A stretch of 64,000 nt of DNA from Loxodes magnus (GCA_946699065.1 CAMPDV010000088.1:310001-374000), one strand, 5' to 3'; positions 38,020 through 51,436 are shown, counted from the stretch's first letter. The notes: generated by a model not told the origin, from the letters alone. Numbers and translations are program-made.

Positions 38020-39700
38020 AGATAATTTGTCCTATTTTATTTTTTTTAATTTATATAAAGGATACAGTTAAGTATCCCTTGCTGAATACATAGAAATATA
38101 TTTAATTCTGTCAAAAAGAACGGGAATCATTGAATGGAAATTATTATCCATACTCCTTGAAATTCTTAAAATCAAATTTAACAGTATTTTATTAATTACT
38201 CTGTTATCATTTATAATTATGATTTCTTTATATAAGCAAATCATGCTGATGCATTACTTGCTTCTCTTGAAAAATTTCTACTATTCTATTTCCAATTGCT
38301 TGTTATAGCATTATAATTATATAAATGATTTAGAACTCTTAAATTATATCCTCCAAATGTAAATATAGTTTATTAAACATAACAATTTCTATTAATACAT
38401 ATTTTAAGCAGATGGGTATCTATGCTATTTATATTTATATAATTTTTTACATTAAAGCTTTCGCTATTTATAATGTAGCCGTCCTAATAATTACAACCTT
38501 CTACAGCATGAATATTTTATTAATTGTAGTAAGTTAGAGAAGGGCATGTTTTATAATACCTTAAATTGAACTTTTCAATTATGGTTTCATTAATTTTATA
38601 TATGTTGCTCATGTGAGTTTTATTATTTCTTGCTTCTCCCATAATATTTAATAAATCGTCAATCTATTAAGAAAATGTTCCATCCTCATATATTTTTCCA
38701 AAAGAAGCCAAGCTTTTTTAAGAGAAAGCTATATTGAGCAAATCAAATTTGTATTTGATATCACTTCTTCATTTTATTCTTTATCAGCTATTATATAAAT
38801 AATAGGGTTACATCTTTGGTTCTGCAAATTTCAATTAAATTTAAGAATTAATTTACTCTTTTATCTATCTTCTTACTATATCTAATTGTCTGATTATAAA
38901 ATCTATTCCTTTAATTAATCTTTATCTTCTAATCATTCTTAATCTTTCTAATATAGGTAAAATTTTTCTTCTTCTAAGACATAAATTTAATTATCTTTCT
39001 TAATTTTATTAATTTAAACCTTTTGTTTTTTTTCTTGTTTTCATTAATTAATAAATGATATAATTATCCTTTTAATTTTATAATTAATTCTATTTATCAA
39101 TTTATTATTTACTTAAATTGTCTTTAATTTCGATTAAGTTTTATAATATTCTTTTATATGCTTTAGTCATATGTTTTAATAGCTCAATTATTTAATAGAT
39201 TTTCTATTTTTTTATTTACTCAAATTGAATATTTATTTATGCCCTTATTTATTCCTTTCTACGAGATATTCTTTTTTCTAACTTCAGAGATAATTTATTT
39301 TTTTAATGCTAGTTTATTATCTATACTTATGCAAAATTTGAGGTATCTAGTGAATATTTCATTGCTTCCTAAGCTATTATTGCAATAATTCTTGTTGGCT
39401 TAAATTTTCTAGTGAAAGTAGTAATTCTTTAGCTATATTGCTTTAATAATTATTAGAATACCTAAAATGCTTTAAATCTTCTATTCACTTATTCGTTACC
39501 AAGTCATTTTTGCATATTCTAATCTTTTTAAAAACCTAAGCTTTACTTTCAAACAACTTTTACAATAAAAACATCCACAATCTAGTTGTCTTAGAATTTA
39601 AATATTTTCATCAAATACATTTTAGTATCCTTCACTTTAAGATTTTTAATTTTCAAATCTTAAAATACTAGCTGCTAAGATACCCTGCAAGAGCAAAATA
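38020..39700 (-). CDS. RING-like / coiled-coil / Kelch protein, with frame changes; ends approximate
   Basis: Near 39550-39585 is a RING-style block D-C-G-C-F-Y-C-K-S-C. Downstream, in another frame, a coiled coil (L-E-K-R-I-S-R-R-K-E-Q-I-R-A-Q at about 39230-39280) and then Kelch blades (T-I-F-T-F-G-G-Y-N at 38330-38360, with a following W) share one continuous frame for about 1 kb. A final Kelch-like stretch lies in a further frame after about 38290. Candidate short GT-AG introns (23 to 29 bases around the RING block, 25 bases near 38290) would explain some changes, but none is proven. RING-coil-Kelch layouts resemble ubiquitin ligase adaptors; an E3 role is inferred. Confidence 0.6.
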
Positions 39701-40732
39701 GAATAGGTTTAAAAAAAGTTTAGAGTTTCTAATTATTTTAATATTACTTTCTTTAATATAACTTCAATTAAAAATTATTACTTTGATGCTACTTTTGTCT
39801 ATAAGCTTTTGAATAAAAGCTTAGAAACTTTTAAAGCAATTTAGTTACAATAAAATAAATAGAGTTTATCTTTATTTTAGCCCTTAAATTTAACTGTCTT
39901 AAATAATTTAAAAGCTAAATTTTTATTAGATTCTTCTAAATTTTTCTTTCATCAATGAAGAATTAATAATTATGCAAGTTGAATAAATCTAAAATTTATT
40001 TAGTAAAATCTAGTTGCTACTATTTATTATTAGTTGAATAAAAATAAAACTTGCAAGTAGGAATATCTTGGAAAGAAATGTAAAAATATAAGAACATACT
40101 AAACAATTATATATTTTATTGGTTTTAGTTTATTTTAAGTCACTCCTAAAAAGCTTTTCATCTACAAAACTTTAATAAATGAATGGCTTGAAATATAAAA
40201 TTTTTAAATATCTCATTGAGGAAGTTTATCATTTAAAGCAAATCTTATTCTCATAAATTAAATTTTGGAAAGAAAATATTTTGAAACATAATTTTAATTT
40301 TGAAGCAAGGTTATAATTACAATTATTTATCCATATAATTTAAGATTATCATAGATCTTTATGAAAAACTAACGATTTTTCTATAAATTAATAGTAATAT
40401 GGATTGTAGAAGATTATGATAGAAACTAACAATATTTAAGCAAACTTATTTCCAACTAATCCTTTAAATTATATACTTATTTAATCCTTAACTATTTTTA
40501 AATTATTAATCATAATCATATTAAGCATCTTTTAATTAGATTTTTATAATTTATTCAAATAAAATTATTTTTATCTATTTCTTATCTTTTCAAACTATTT
40601 TTGGGGAACTTTATATCTAAATATTTTCTTGATTTATAACTAGAAAGTTTTGCTCTAAAGAATAATTAGAATGATGCTTTTATATAAAAGTTAATATTAT
40701 ATTTATTAAATATTATAGATGTAAAATTCATA
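39701..40732. other. Intergenic, no gene supported
   Basis: A minus frame is open through much of it, but composition is poor in Glu/Asp/Gly and no motif is visible; it could contain the 5' part of the preceding RING/Kelch gene. Confidence 0.35.
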
Positions 40733-41683
40733 TCATTTTAACGAACTTCTCAGCTCTCTCCACCTTCCATTTCTTAAATCATAACTAAATAAAACACATT
40801 TTCAGTTAAATTGAAAAACACGAAATCCGCTTAACACTGGTTATGTATAAACTTAGCCTTTAGAATATTTTTCCCCTTAAACTTAAAAGGACTTAAAATC
40901 AAATGTTTGAGTTTCAATTTCTGACGCATTTGCGTAAATAAGAAAGGATTTTACATGAGGTACAAACAATGCAGTAGTTTGGGCTTTTAAGTTCAGATTT
41001 TTTTCGCTCAATTTTCATTCGTCAAGTCCACAATCATAAACTTGAATTCGGTCCTAATCTTACTTAAATTTCCAATTATATCCTCCAAAGACTCATATAT
41101 TTTGATTAATAAAGTCACATCCAAATTAGTGAACTGAGTTTATGATTGGCTTGATACTAATAAAGTCTTAGGTACTTAGATTAAACAATTCACAGTCCTA
41201 AACATCCTATCATTCAAAATTCCAGCCAGCAATACCAGAAATAATGTAAATTTTATCTCTTTTATTGAACTTAGTTCTATGAAGACTTCTTTTATTTATC
41301 ATTTAATGCTATAATAGTCCTATATGTTAATATCATAAGTTAAATCTTTTCTAGAAAAATTGCCTTCCACCCGAAATTACCAATCCTTATTCTGCTATTT
41401 GTTCAATTTGAGTTTAAAGATCATCAGTCTACTACATTTACAAAGTTTACTCTTCAAACTTCTTAGTAGATATTTTGTAACTCTTAACTTTGCTTGAATT
41501 AGTGTATATAGAGCAAATATTTTTGAACTGCTTTCTTGGTGTTAAATTAGAGCAAATTTCATACTTAATAACTCCAATCCCAAACTTACCAATTAATCTA
41601 GAGCCACTCATATTACTAGATTTCCTTATGAACTTCCTTATAAATAAAATTTTAGCTACTTAATTTAATTTTTCCTTCAGCAT
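40733..41683 (-). CDS. Kelch-repeat protein, 316 aa
   Basis: The frame is continuous from ATG 41683 to TGA 40735-40733. Kelch blades are seen as G-L-V-I-S-G-G-R, I-Y-I-I-S-G-I-A-G-W, and N-I-W-V-F-G-G-Y-N-W followed by V-Y-D-C-G-L-D-E-W, with a last L-R-N-G-R-W-R-E-L strand. The Trp of N-F-E-W, N-I-W-V and D-E-W are encoded by TGA, which supports the code assignment. There is no RING or other catalytic domain. It is likely a small beta-propeller binding protein. It lies on the same strand as the RING/Kelch gene at 38.0-39.7 kb and could be a relative of it. Confidence 0.8.
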
Positions 41684-42561
41684 TTTTATCTTTAGTTTTC
41701 TTTTAAATAAGATCTACAACTTAGAAGCAACAATTTATATAGTTAGAAAAGAGATTAGTAGAAAGCCATGAATAGCATTATGCATAAAGAGATTAAAACA
41801 AGCTAAGATATGATAACTAGTGCTAAAAGCAGATCATAGCACATTGAGAGATTATTTTTGATAATTAACATGCTAGAAATCTCTTTTATAGCGTGCTAGC
41901 TAATAACTAACATTCATTAGATTAGTCATTTAAAAGTTCTTATCTTTATTTTATAATAAAAGTTCATGAGGATTGAAGCTAGGAAATAAAAATTGATAGA
42001 AAGTATGAAGTCAATAAAATAAAAGGAAAAATTATACCTAAAATTAATTAAAAATTAATAGTAAAGTTAATACTAGCAAGACTTTAGCTATTTATTTAAT
42101 AAAAATATTTTCAATTTTTATTTTTAATTTATATGAAAGGAAATAGCAAAGAGATTTGCATTAAGATATAATATATAATTATAAAAGCTAATTAGTTTTA
42201 TATTTAATTTATAGGAAGAAATCTAACAAATATTGTTATTCTTTCTATTAATTTTACTAAAAAAAATCAAAAAAAAGATTGAAGAAAAATATTTTTGACT
42301 GAGTAGTAGATTCTTTATTTGATTTAGCATTCATAACAAATATTCTATGCTTATGATGATCTAAATCATTAATTTTAGAATACAGTTAAATAATTTTATA
42401 ATTAGTATATTTAAATTTAAAAAATAAAGATATAAATACTTTAATATATTTACTTTTATAATTTTTAAAAGAATTTAAAAATTAGAAAATTTAAGACACA
42501 AAAATAGCTTTATCACATGCTTAAATTATAATTAATATTAATTATAATAATACTTATTTAA
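41684..42561. other. Intergenic, no gene supported
   Basis: AT-rich spacer between the Kelch gene and the inverted-repeat arm. No motif recognised. Confidence 0.45.
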
Positions 42562-44704
42562 TAAATCCACTCACTATATGTTTTTAAATTTGCTATCGAG
42601 TAAAATATCTAATTTCTTAATAGCTGCTTTTGTTGTTTCTTTCCATTCTTCTTGCTGTAAAATCTACAAAATTGTTTTCTGGCTTTTTATAATCTCTCCT
42701 TATTTCACTTAATTTTCATTTTTCTTTATTAAATTTTCTATTATTTCGTTCAAAGTTTCAACCATACAAAGCGACTCATTAATCAATTAATTTTCAAACT
42801 ACTCGAACTTGTAAATTTTTGCATTCTCAAAATGCTTTTAAGATGTTTATTCTTTTAATCTTTTAGCTTCTTTTAATCATTTTTTTAAATATTCCTAACT
42901 TTCATTGATTCAGAAAATCAAATTGTCTTTATAAAATTATTCTATTTCTACGATATTTAAATAATTCTAAAATTATACGCTTATTTTGAAAATTTCTTCA
43001 TGCATAGTAAGAGAAGAGAATAAATATAGTTGCATAGCTATTATTTCGAACTTGGGACTTAAATTAGTTTCTATTCGAGTCATAAAGTCAAATTCATTTG
43101 CTATTTCACATCTTTTCTAGCACTTGTTTAGCTTAATTTTCAAATGCTAAATTATATAATTTACTGATTTATTTATTTACTCTAAAAGAAGTTAATTATT
43201 CTTTTGGTCTTATTAAGTCTTTTCATTTTATTCTTGAGTTTATTAATTTGCATTAGCTACTTAATGCTACTTGTCTATTTATAAATTCTACTGAAATTGA
43301 TATTTTAAAGCATTTTAAATATTTAATTAGGCATCTTCTTATTATTGCTATCTTTTATTATAAGTATCGCTTGAATCTTTATTTTGAATGTAGTTAAACT
43401 TAGTTTGGTTGTTTGCAGCCTGAATATTTATAGGATACTACTAGTAATTCTAATTTGGTTCATGCTAAGTATTTAAATACTGTTATGGGAGTTCAGGAAC
43501 TACTTTCTGATCTTAGTTCTCAAAGTGATAATTAATAGGAAAATTATTAATCTGCTACTATTGATTTACTTAAAAAAGCTAGAATTTATTATAATCAGTC
43601 TAAATCTAGTTTCCTATATTTGGCTGATTTTGGAGATGGAAATTATTTGAGTAAGAAGCGATTTAAGTGAATTCAGTAGTTTTCTGGAAATCAAAAATTT
43701 AGTTTTAAGGATTTCTTTATTAAGTCATATAATTTTTAATTAAATTAGGTTCATTCTAGTTTAATAGTTTATCGTTTGGATTATTTTTGCCTTATATTTG
43801 TGATGCTTGAAGTTGATAAATGAACTTATTAATAGAACCTAATGCAGATTAATATTGCTGAGAGTTTAATTGAAGTCCTTGCTATATTCAGGGATGATCG
43901 TACAATTCATAGACATCTTTCCGTTATGTTTAATCTACCACTAGTATTTTCTAAAGGAAATCCTTCGCTTATTCAGATATTTCAAATATTTCCCAAGGTA
44001 ATTTGTTTTAAAACATTTTCTTCAAGCTTGTAATGGAAATAGCGTTGTATGGCAAAGTTCCTACTAATAGCTCGTATATCATAACTCCAAATGACCATAG
44101 ATCAGCTTTGAAGTCATATTTTTCACCATAAAGAACTTCAGGAGAGGCATATAAAGGAGTTCCACACATTGTTTCAGTTACTTCACCTTTTTTTATAACT
44201 TTAGACAAGCCAAAGTCACTTATTTTAATAGTATCTTATTCATACTTAGATGTAAGCATAATATTTTCAGGTTTTAAATCTCTATGAATAATTTCTTTAT
44301 CTCTCATATATTTAAGTCCACTTAAAATTTGAGCAGCTATAGTTTATGCTTTTTATTCTGTTAACTAGTTATTATATTTTTTGGAATATGATCTCAAATC
44401 TCCTCCGTCGCAAAATTCAATTACAAAGTACCAATTGTTATTAGTTTTAATCATTTCAAAAATTTATGCAATATTAGGATGCTTAGAAAGATCTATCTGA
44501 TTTTCTTTTTCTTATATATAAATTTATTACTATTAGTTATTTATTTTACTTTTTGAGATCTTTTTTATAGCAACTCAGTTTCCTTTATGATTGCTTTCTT
44601 TGCATAACGCTTTATAAACTGTGCCAAATTAGCCTTCTCCAAGAACTTCTTATAAAATATAATTTCCTATTCTTTTATTTTCAATTTTTCTCTGATCCAT
44701 TTTA
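42562..44704. repeat. Right arm of the 2143-bp inverted repeat
   Basis: Reverse complement of 25953-28095. Flanking sequence diverges immediately on both sides (first mismatches at 42561 and 44705). Confidence 0.9.
42571..44700 (-). CDS. Protein kinase 5 (minus-strand copy), 709 aa
   Basis: Start ATG at 44700 and stop TGA at 42573-42571, mirroring the gene at 25957. The protein is expected to be identical: G-E-G-Q-F-G loop, H-R-D-L-K-P-E-N, D-F-G-L-S, C-G-T-P-L-Y-A-S-P-E, Q/N-rich linker and helical C-terminus. Upstream and downstream sequences differ from those of the other copy, so the two would have independent flanking regulation. The identity with unrelated flanks points to very recent duplication or ongoing gene conversion, or to an assembly artefact. 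Confidence 0.9.
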
Positions 44705-45866
44705 CTATCTAAATATAAAGCATTTTTCCTCTTCTTTTGAAGAAAAATTACAATTTTTAACTAACTAGAAAATTAATAGGTTTATTTCATGTCTTTAAAT
44801 AGGGTTTACTTAGAAATTATTTTAAAATCAAAATTTTTTTATAATATCGAAATAATTAACCTCAACTTGATCTTCACAAAAACTAAAAAATATTTATTAT
44901 AAAAATAAAATAAAATACTTTTGTATATTTGTCACCCTCTCTTATTTTTTATTTAAAATCTTTATAAAATAATTATTATTTCTAAACTTTTAATTTCTTA
45001 AAATTTTCTTTTATTAGTGGTAAAATCTTTGGTATAATTTAATTTTAATGAGTTCAATATCAATTTTTTCATTTCATTTCATTTAAGTTTGAGTTTTGAA
45101 TATTATCTAACTATTCTAATACTTCAATATCCTTTTACTAAGTTCTATTCTATTTATTATTTCTTAAAAACCTTAAGAGTTATTACTTGGTTAAATTTCA
45201 TATATAATGTAAATATAATTGTTTGAATTCAATTTTTTTGATTATAACTAATATGATATTTTTCATCTTTTCTTGCTTAAATTTTATTAATTTTTATTTT
45301 TAAATACCTTAATTAAGTTTTTTATTTGATGTAATATTTCTATGTATCGATTTATCTAGCTATCACAGGTTAGTTTACCTTTAATTACTTTGATTATGCT
45401 TCTTTTGTATGCTAAAGTATATAAATTCTTATTTTATATTAAATTAATTATGGACTTTTCATATCTCTTTTCATTTCAATTTTATACTTAACCAAAATTT
45501 CTCATAAAAGGTTATTTGAAATAATTAAGCATCTAATCACTCAAAATCTCGATTTATCTACTTTAAAATAAGAATAAAAGTAAACTATTATATTTAATAT
45601 ATTTAATAAATATAAGCATATGTTTAATATTTTCCTTTTCTATCATAAATTTCTCCTTTGTTTTTAATTATAGCCTTATTTAAAATTTAACGCTTGCTTT
45701 ACCTTATTAATAAAACCTTAATATAGCATTTATTTCATATGGATTAAATTTAATATTAAAGTTAGCTTTTAAATTATTTTAACATAATATAATTATCTAA
45801 AAGGTTTGACTGTTTTAAACTAATTATATAAATTTATTTAATTCTAGCTCCATTGCTTAAATCGCT
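44705..45866. other. Intergenic, no gene supported
   Basis: T-rich. It should contain the upstream region of the minus-strand kinase copy, but no conserved regulatory motif shared with the region upstream of 25957 is visible. Confidence 0.45.
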
Positions 45867-48800
45867 TCATTAATGCTTATTAATTTCATTTTTAAATTAA
45901 ATTTTTATTTTATCTAACTTTGCTTTGATGTATTAACTTATTTTTGTGATTGTTAAATTAAAGATTTATGAAATTCCTACTAAAGTTCTTTTAAGTTTTA
46001 TTTAATGCATCTTTTGGATTGAATTAAATGATTTAGATTTAAAAAAAGGTAAACAGCTTATAAAATGACTTAGATTTATAAATTAAGAGTGTGATAGATT
46101 AAAAGTTATTTCCTACTCATCTTTAGATTTCTGCTATTTCTCCGCTTTTTTCAATCCTTCATAATTATATTTTTTGGCTTAGCCCATTAGTATTTATTGA
46201 TTTTGACTAGTGTTTATGTTAGTTATAATTTAGCTTTCTATAGAATGAGAGCAAATATATTCAGATTCACTATTACTGATGAACTATTATTTTTAGGGGC
46301 TAATTTGCTTTTTATCCATGCTAAGTATAAAATTATTTATTTCATGGTTTTCTTCAGTAGCTATTCTTGCTTTTGAGCCTTTAACCCTTATAAAAGAGTG
46401 CTAATCTTAAAGTTTCTCTCTTAGCTTTTATTAATCTTCATACTCTTCACTTTCTTAATCTATCGAGTCTTCTAAGTTTTAAAGTAATAAAGCTCTTGAA
46501 ATTTTAATTCTTTCGTTCTATAATTTTACATGGTTAGCTAGAATTTCAGCCTTAACATTTCATTTAAAAGCAAACCTAAAGAGACTCTCTAAGTCAGGCT
46601 TTATTTACTTTAGAAAGGTTCTTTAACTCTTCAAAAATAGCAAACCCATCAATACTATCAAAAATACTCCAACAACATAAATTATTTAAATTGCCAGTTT
46701 TACTTGTTCACTTCTATTTAAAGATATAGCAACCATTGCTGTGGTAAATGAAGTTAGTAGAAAGAATATGAACTAAATTCAATTTAATTTTAGGTAAGTT
46801 AGAGGCTTTTTAAGCAAGACTATACTCGCAAAAATAGAGAAGAGAATAGAATAGACAATAGCATGAATCATGGGATAAAAATGCTTTAGCATCTGACTTA
46901 AAATTACTGCTATAATCTGCATCGAGCTTTTAGCAATTATGTATCATGATTGCTGCTTTAAGTGCAAAGTATCTCCTTATAATATTTATCAATGAGGACG
47001 CACTAAAATTACTAAGGGAATATAAAGCATCAAAGAGAAACTTGATAAGACCACAGTCTTAATATGAATTTTTGAAAGGCATTGCATCGAACAGTCTAAA
47101 TCTAAAAAACTTTCTTTTAACTCAATTTTTTGGTTGAAATTGCTATCTCTCCCATAGCTACATTTAAAAATTTAAGTTAGAATAAATAAAATAGGCATGA
47201 TAGATATTTCTGTTAAGAAAGGAGAAAAGGTATAAGATAAGCTTCCTAGCTTTTTTAGAACTTAGTTTTTCTTGCATTTCACTTCTATTTAGTATAAGAA
47301 AGATATAATTAAAACTACTACCAAAAATGCAAAAGAGATACAGATAAAACAGCTTACCCAAAAAACAGAATTACTCAGTTTTATATGAATGAAGTCTAGA
47401 GAGATAAATGATATTATTTATGCCAGTATTGGTGGAAATAAATTTTCCAAGTCAGATCCTATTGAAACAAATTACAGAAACTAAATGATCATTATACATA
47501 TAAACATTTAATCTTCACTACTCATTCATACTTCTCTATCTAGAACTGGATAATTTATACCTTTCCAAATTTTAAGGCCAAATATCGTTACTAAGAAAGT
47601 TACTAAAATTATAAATCCTGAAGTTAGAAACATTGCGTCAAATCCCGACTAATAGATTTTAAGTCTTCTAACTGAGATGTCACAATCATCACTGAATTTA
47701 TCAAAAGAGTCTTTAGGTATGTTAGTTGTGTTGTCATTTCAAATTGGATTAGTTTTTATAAATTTTCATACAATTGAACAAGTTGGGCAATACTCTAAAT
47801 AGGGAACAAGATGTAAGTTTCCTTACCAGTCGTAAATATTATTCACAAAGTTCAGATTTAAATTATCTCTAAAATTAAGAGTTCTTTGAAATTTAACAGT
47901 GCCACTATACCCTGTAAATTTGGAGTTTCTTATAATAGAAGCTAAATTATTAAAATTATAATAATCTTAACCTTAGTCAATGCACTTTTTAATTCCATTT
48001 GCTATAATTAAAGGCTATTCTACATAATAACTTGAAGATATTGGAATTTCTGGCTAGCACTTTTCTATTGCTTATTTAGCTCTCTAACCTTCTTCTCCTA
48101 CATACTCAACAGGAGTTATAGTAATAGATCCATGCATTATTCTTCTAATTTTGTTCTTCTATTCTATATCTAGAGATCCACTTTCAATAACATTAGCTGT
48201 TCACAAAGTTATAAAAGTAACATCTCCTTTTTCTCATCCAAGTTCAACTAGTTTATTAATAATCATATTAATAAAATAAATAGCAGGATATGCTAAAGCT
48301 ATCTTAATTTCCTTTTGCATAATTTGATATGCAATATCTTCATAATAAGATACATTTTTAAATACACTCACCTTCGCAAAGGTAGTTTGATTAGAATTTA
48401 AAATCCTTTTATTGCTATTATAAGCTCATTATTTTATTTAATTATGTATCTTTTCATTTGCAGGTTCGAATTTATCAAAAAACAAGCCAAAGTTGTTTCA
48501 ATTGTTTCTCTCGATGTATTTAATATACATATCTCCAAAAAACTATCAGGAGATATAGTTATCAAATACATTTCTGAATTTTTCTTCTTCTTTTAATTCA
48601 TCTTCTCTGGTTTATATTATAAAGGGAATGCCTGTACTTATTTACTATAAAACATAATAAGCAGGTAGCCAGCTTAGTATAACAAAGCTAGACATATGAG
48701 CAATTCCAATATTTTGATAATTATCCATAAAGGCTATTAATGTTGCGTTTATATTGCCTGTTAATCCCCCATATGAAAGCTTATGCTCTTTTAGTTTTTA

Positions 48801-50057
48801 TCTATTAAATAGTTTTTACTCTTGGTTTATGATTTCTACTGAGCATGGTATATGCAATGTTGGAATTGTTAGAAATTAGCGATCCTTAGATCCATCAAGT
48901 TCTTAATCATTTGCAGAGTATGAAAAGTCTATAGTTATAACTCCTGAAGGAATATTTAAACTTGGTCCTGGAAATACAATTTACTGTTTTTGAATTACTT
49001 ATTAGTCAATAATTTGATAAACTTCAACCGGTTTTTAATCCTAAACGTTATAGATTGAAAACTCCTAAATAATTTTTTAGCTCTTAAATATTTAACTTTA
49101 TTACTTTTAGAAAACTTCTTCAAAGTTCTGATTCTTTTAAATTGACTAGAGTTAGCTAATTTTATCTAAGAAGGCTAGAGTGAATTATATGTAATAGTTG
49201 GTTAATTAAATATAGTTTTGAGGAATGAAGCCTTTAGGAGTAAGAGCTATCATTCCATTATCCAAAATATCAATATGTGTTAGTGAATTGTCTTATGCTT
49301 ATAAAGCTACAGAAGGCTCAATTAAATAAGAAGATTCTAAGCCTAGTAATCAAAAATATTAATCCCCTATCATTCTCAATGAAGCAGCTAAATTTAGAAT
49401 AAAAATCTATCAACAAATTTCGGTGTGCATTAGTATAATCGAAGAGCCATAAATTCTTATAGCTTTAGTGAATTCACTTACAAACCTTTCTTGGAAGTAT
49501 CTATTATTGCATCCGTTCTAATCCTAGTTTAGATGACTAGCTCTTAAAGGAATATTAACAGAGGTACTAACTCTTATCTGATTAATATACTCTGTAGGTT
49601 TATAGAATTTTTCTTCTTGCTAATTGATAAATGAAAAGTTCTTGATATTTAGGTATTAGAAAAAAGCCTGCAGTGCCTTTCCTTCTTATTAATAACTAGG
49701 CATAATATGGTAAGTTTTGCTATTATTGTATTATGAATCTGTCCTATAGGCTACAAAGTGTATAAAGCTATATTGTATTTGGCTTATTCTGCTGGTATAT
49801 AATTATCTAAAAGTAACATCAATCACTACTTTTATATCAAGGGATTGCATCTTTTCTTCAATTTCAGACATCGTAAAACTTTAATTTTCCATCCTTAACT
49901 AGAAAGGTATAAAGTTAGAGTAGTTAAATTAACTCTAGGCAATTTGACAATAAATGGAATCAGTAATATTAGGTAATGTGTAAGGAGAGCTAATAATGAG
50001 AAGGTTAATAGACCAAACGGAAAAGAAAAAAGCAAAGAATAATATTAGCTTAAACAT
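45867..50057 (-). CDS. Large membrane receptor with PBP type I (ANF-receptor-like) ectodomain, 1396 aa
   Basis: One uninterrupted frame runs from ATG 50057 to TGA 45869-45867 (preceded by TAA). Residues 1-20 form a signal peptide (L-I-L-F-F-A-F-F-F-S-V-W). Residues about 20-800 are extracellular. The second part has type I periplasmic-binding-fold features, notably F-T-G-Y-S-G-T-V-K-F near 712-721 followed by a strand with N-I-Y-D-W-Q-G-N, as in ANF receptors and class C GPCRs. Residues about 806-1140 contain seven to nine hydrophobic segments, then a charged cytoplasmic tail of about 250 residues. A ligand-sensing, class C GPCR-like role is inferred; no kinase or cyclase domain follows. Many Trp are TGA. 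No introns are needed. Confidence 0.8.
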
Positions 50058-50455
50058 TTAAGAGTATTAATTGTTTAAAAGTTATTAGTTATATTTAACT
50101 ATAATAACTTAGTTATAAACTCTTATAACTTTTAAATAGATTCATTATAGCTAACTTTAAAAATAAAGTAATAAGCTTAATTAGCATAAATTGACTTAGA
50201 ATAATTGATATTACTAGTAGGAACTGCTTTATTTCCGTTATATTAATAATAATAATACAAATAAAATAATCAAGGGTTAAAATATTTACTTTTTCTGGAT
50301 TTTCAATCGAGTTTCTACTATTATTTTGTAAACGTAGATGATTATAATGACCATTTTTTATGTGAAGGCTATTTCTTATAATTTTCTTTTATTTTTGCGT
50401 ACATTTTCTATTTTAAAGTTTCAGTTTCAGTTATTCACAGTATTATGAAAATAAA
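50058..50455. other. Intergenic, no gene supported
   Basis: AT-rich spacer upstream of the receptor start (minus) and the mobile-element ORF (plus); nothing recognised. Confidence 0.5.
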
Positions 50456-50545
50456 ATGGTTCCTAAGAAATAATCCATTAGAAAAAAAATGATTTCTAAG
50501 AAATAATAGACTAGAAAAATGGTTTCTAAGAAACAAGCCATTAAA
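50454..50545 (+). repeat. About 32-bp tandem repeat, three copies, at the ORF start
   Basis: Units beginning aatggtttctaagaaa are repeated three times with small differences and encode M-V-S-K-K-Q-like peptides, each with an ATG, so the true start could be any of the three. Confidence 0.75.
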
Positions 50546-51436
50546 ATTAACAGAATATCAATTAATGAAACTCTCCCATTGAAATTTACTCTCTAGAAGC
50601 AGAAAACAGAATGACGTAACAGTAATTCTAATACTTAAATTAACGAATCGTTTTTCGTATTTATACTACGCAATAATTATTAAAAAAAATAATTATTAAA
50701 AACGGAATTAATCACAAGGCCTCAATATCTATTGAATTAGGAATTGGAAAGAATGAAACAAAAAATAAAAGATATTAATAATCAGAATAATACGGAATAA
50801 CTTCTTTTCCTTCACAATGATTCTATGATCATAGAATAAAAGAAGTAACTAACTTTTTCGATTCAGAAAAAATCAAAAAATGTTGACAAAAAGATAATGA
50901 TTAGAAGATCTGTAATAAAAAATGTTACTATTATTTAGAGACGTGATATATATAGAAACTGTAGATAATTTCAGAAAAAATAAAAGTTTTAAAGTCAGAA
51001 ATTTTGGAAAAAAATAACCATATCATACTGCACTGCAAACGGAGAAATATTCAGGAGAAAACTAAACAATGGAGACCAGCTTCTAGAAGATATTACTAAT
51101 GCTTAAGAGAGAAGGATTAGGTAATGTTTTGGAAAAATAAAACTGGAATAAGATTGCAATCGTAAGAAGGAAAAAATCGCAATAAATTGATATATAATTG
51201 AAGAAATTGATTACGAAGAAAAAAATGAAATTATTATTTACAACATTTTGATTAACCTTGATCAACCGAATAAAGGTAAACATTAAGATAATAGATTATT
51301 TTTATTATTTTATATATATAAAATGTATGTTGGCCGCATCAGAAATACTAGTAGGTAATCTGGTCCAGTGCATATTACATTGAAAGTAATCTCGCAATAG
51401 ATATAACCACGGGGAAGAGTGGATAAGCTCCGTTGA
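50456..51436 (+). CDS. Mobile-element-associated ORF, 326 aa
   Basis: Checked line by line: ATG 50456 to TGA 51434-51436 in one frame, with two internal TGA-Trp. It is Lys/Gln/Arg-rich with acidic blocks (E-E-I-D-Y-E-E-K-N-E) and a segment I-S-Y-C-T-A-N-G-E-I-F-R-R-K-L. The last 35 residues lie in the GC-elevated island. They are conserved in the inverted copy at about 35110-35230 (shared T-S-R-Q-S, L-K-V-I-S and P-R-x-R), so this region has been under protein-level constraint or was copied as coding sequence. No known transposase or integrase motif was recognised. Confidence 0.6.
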
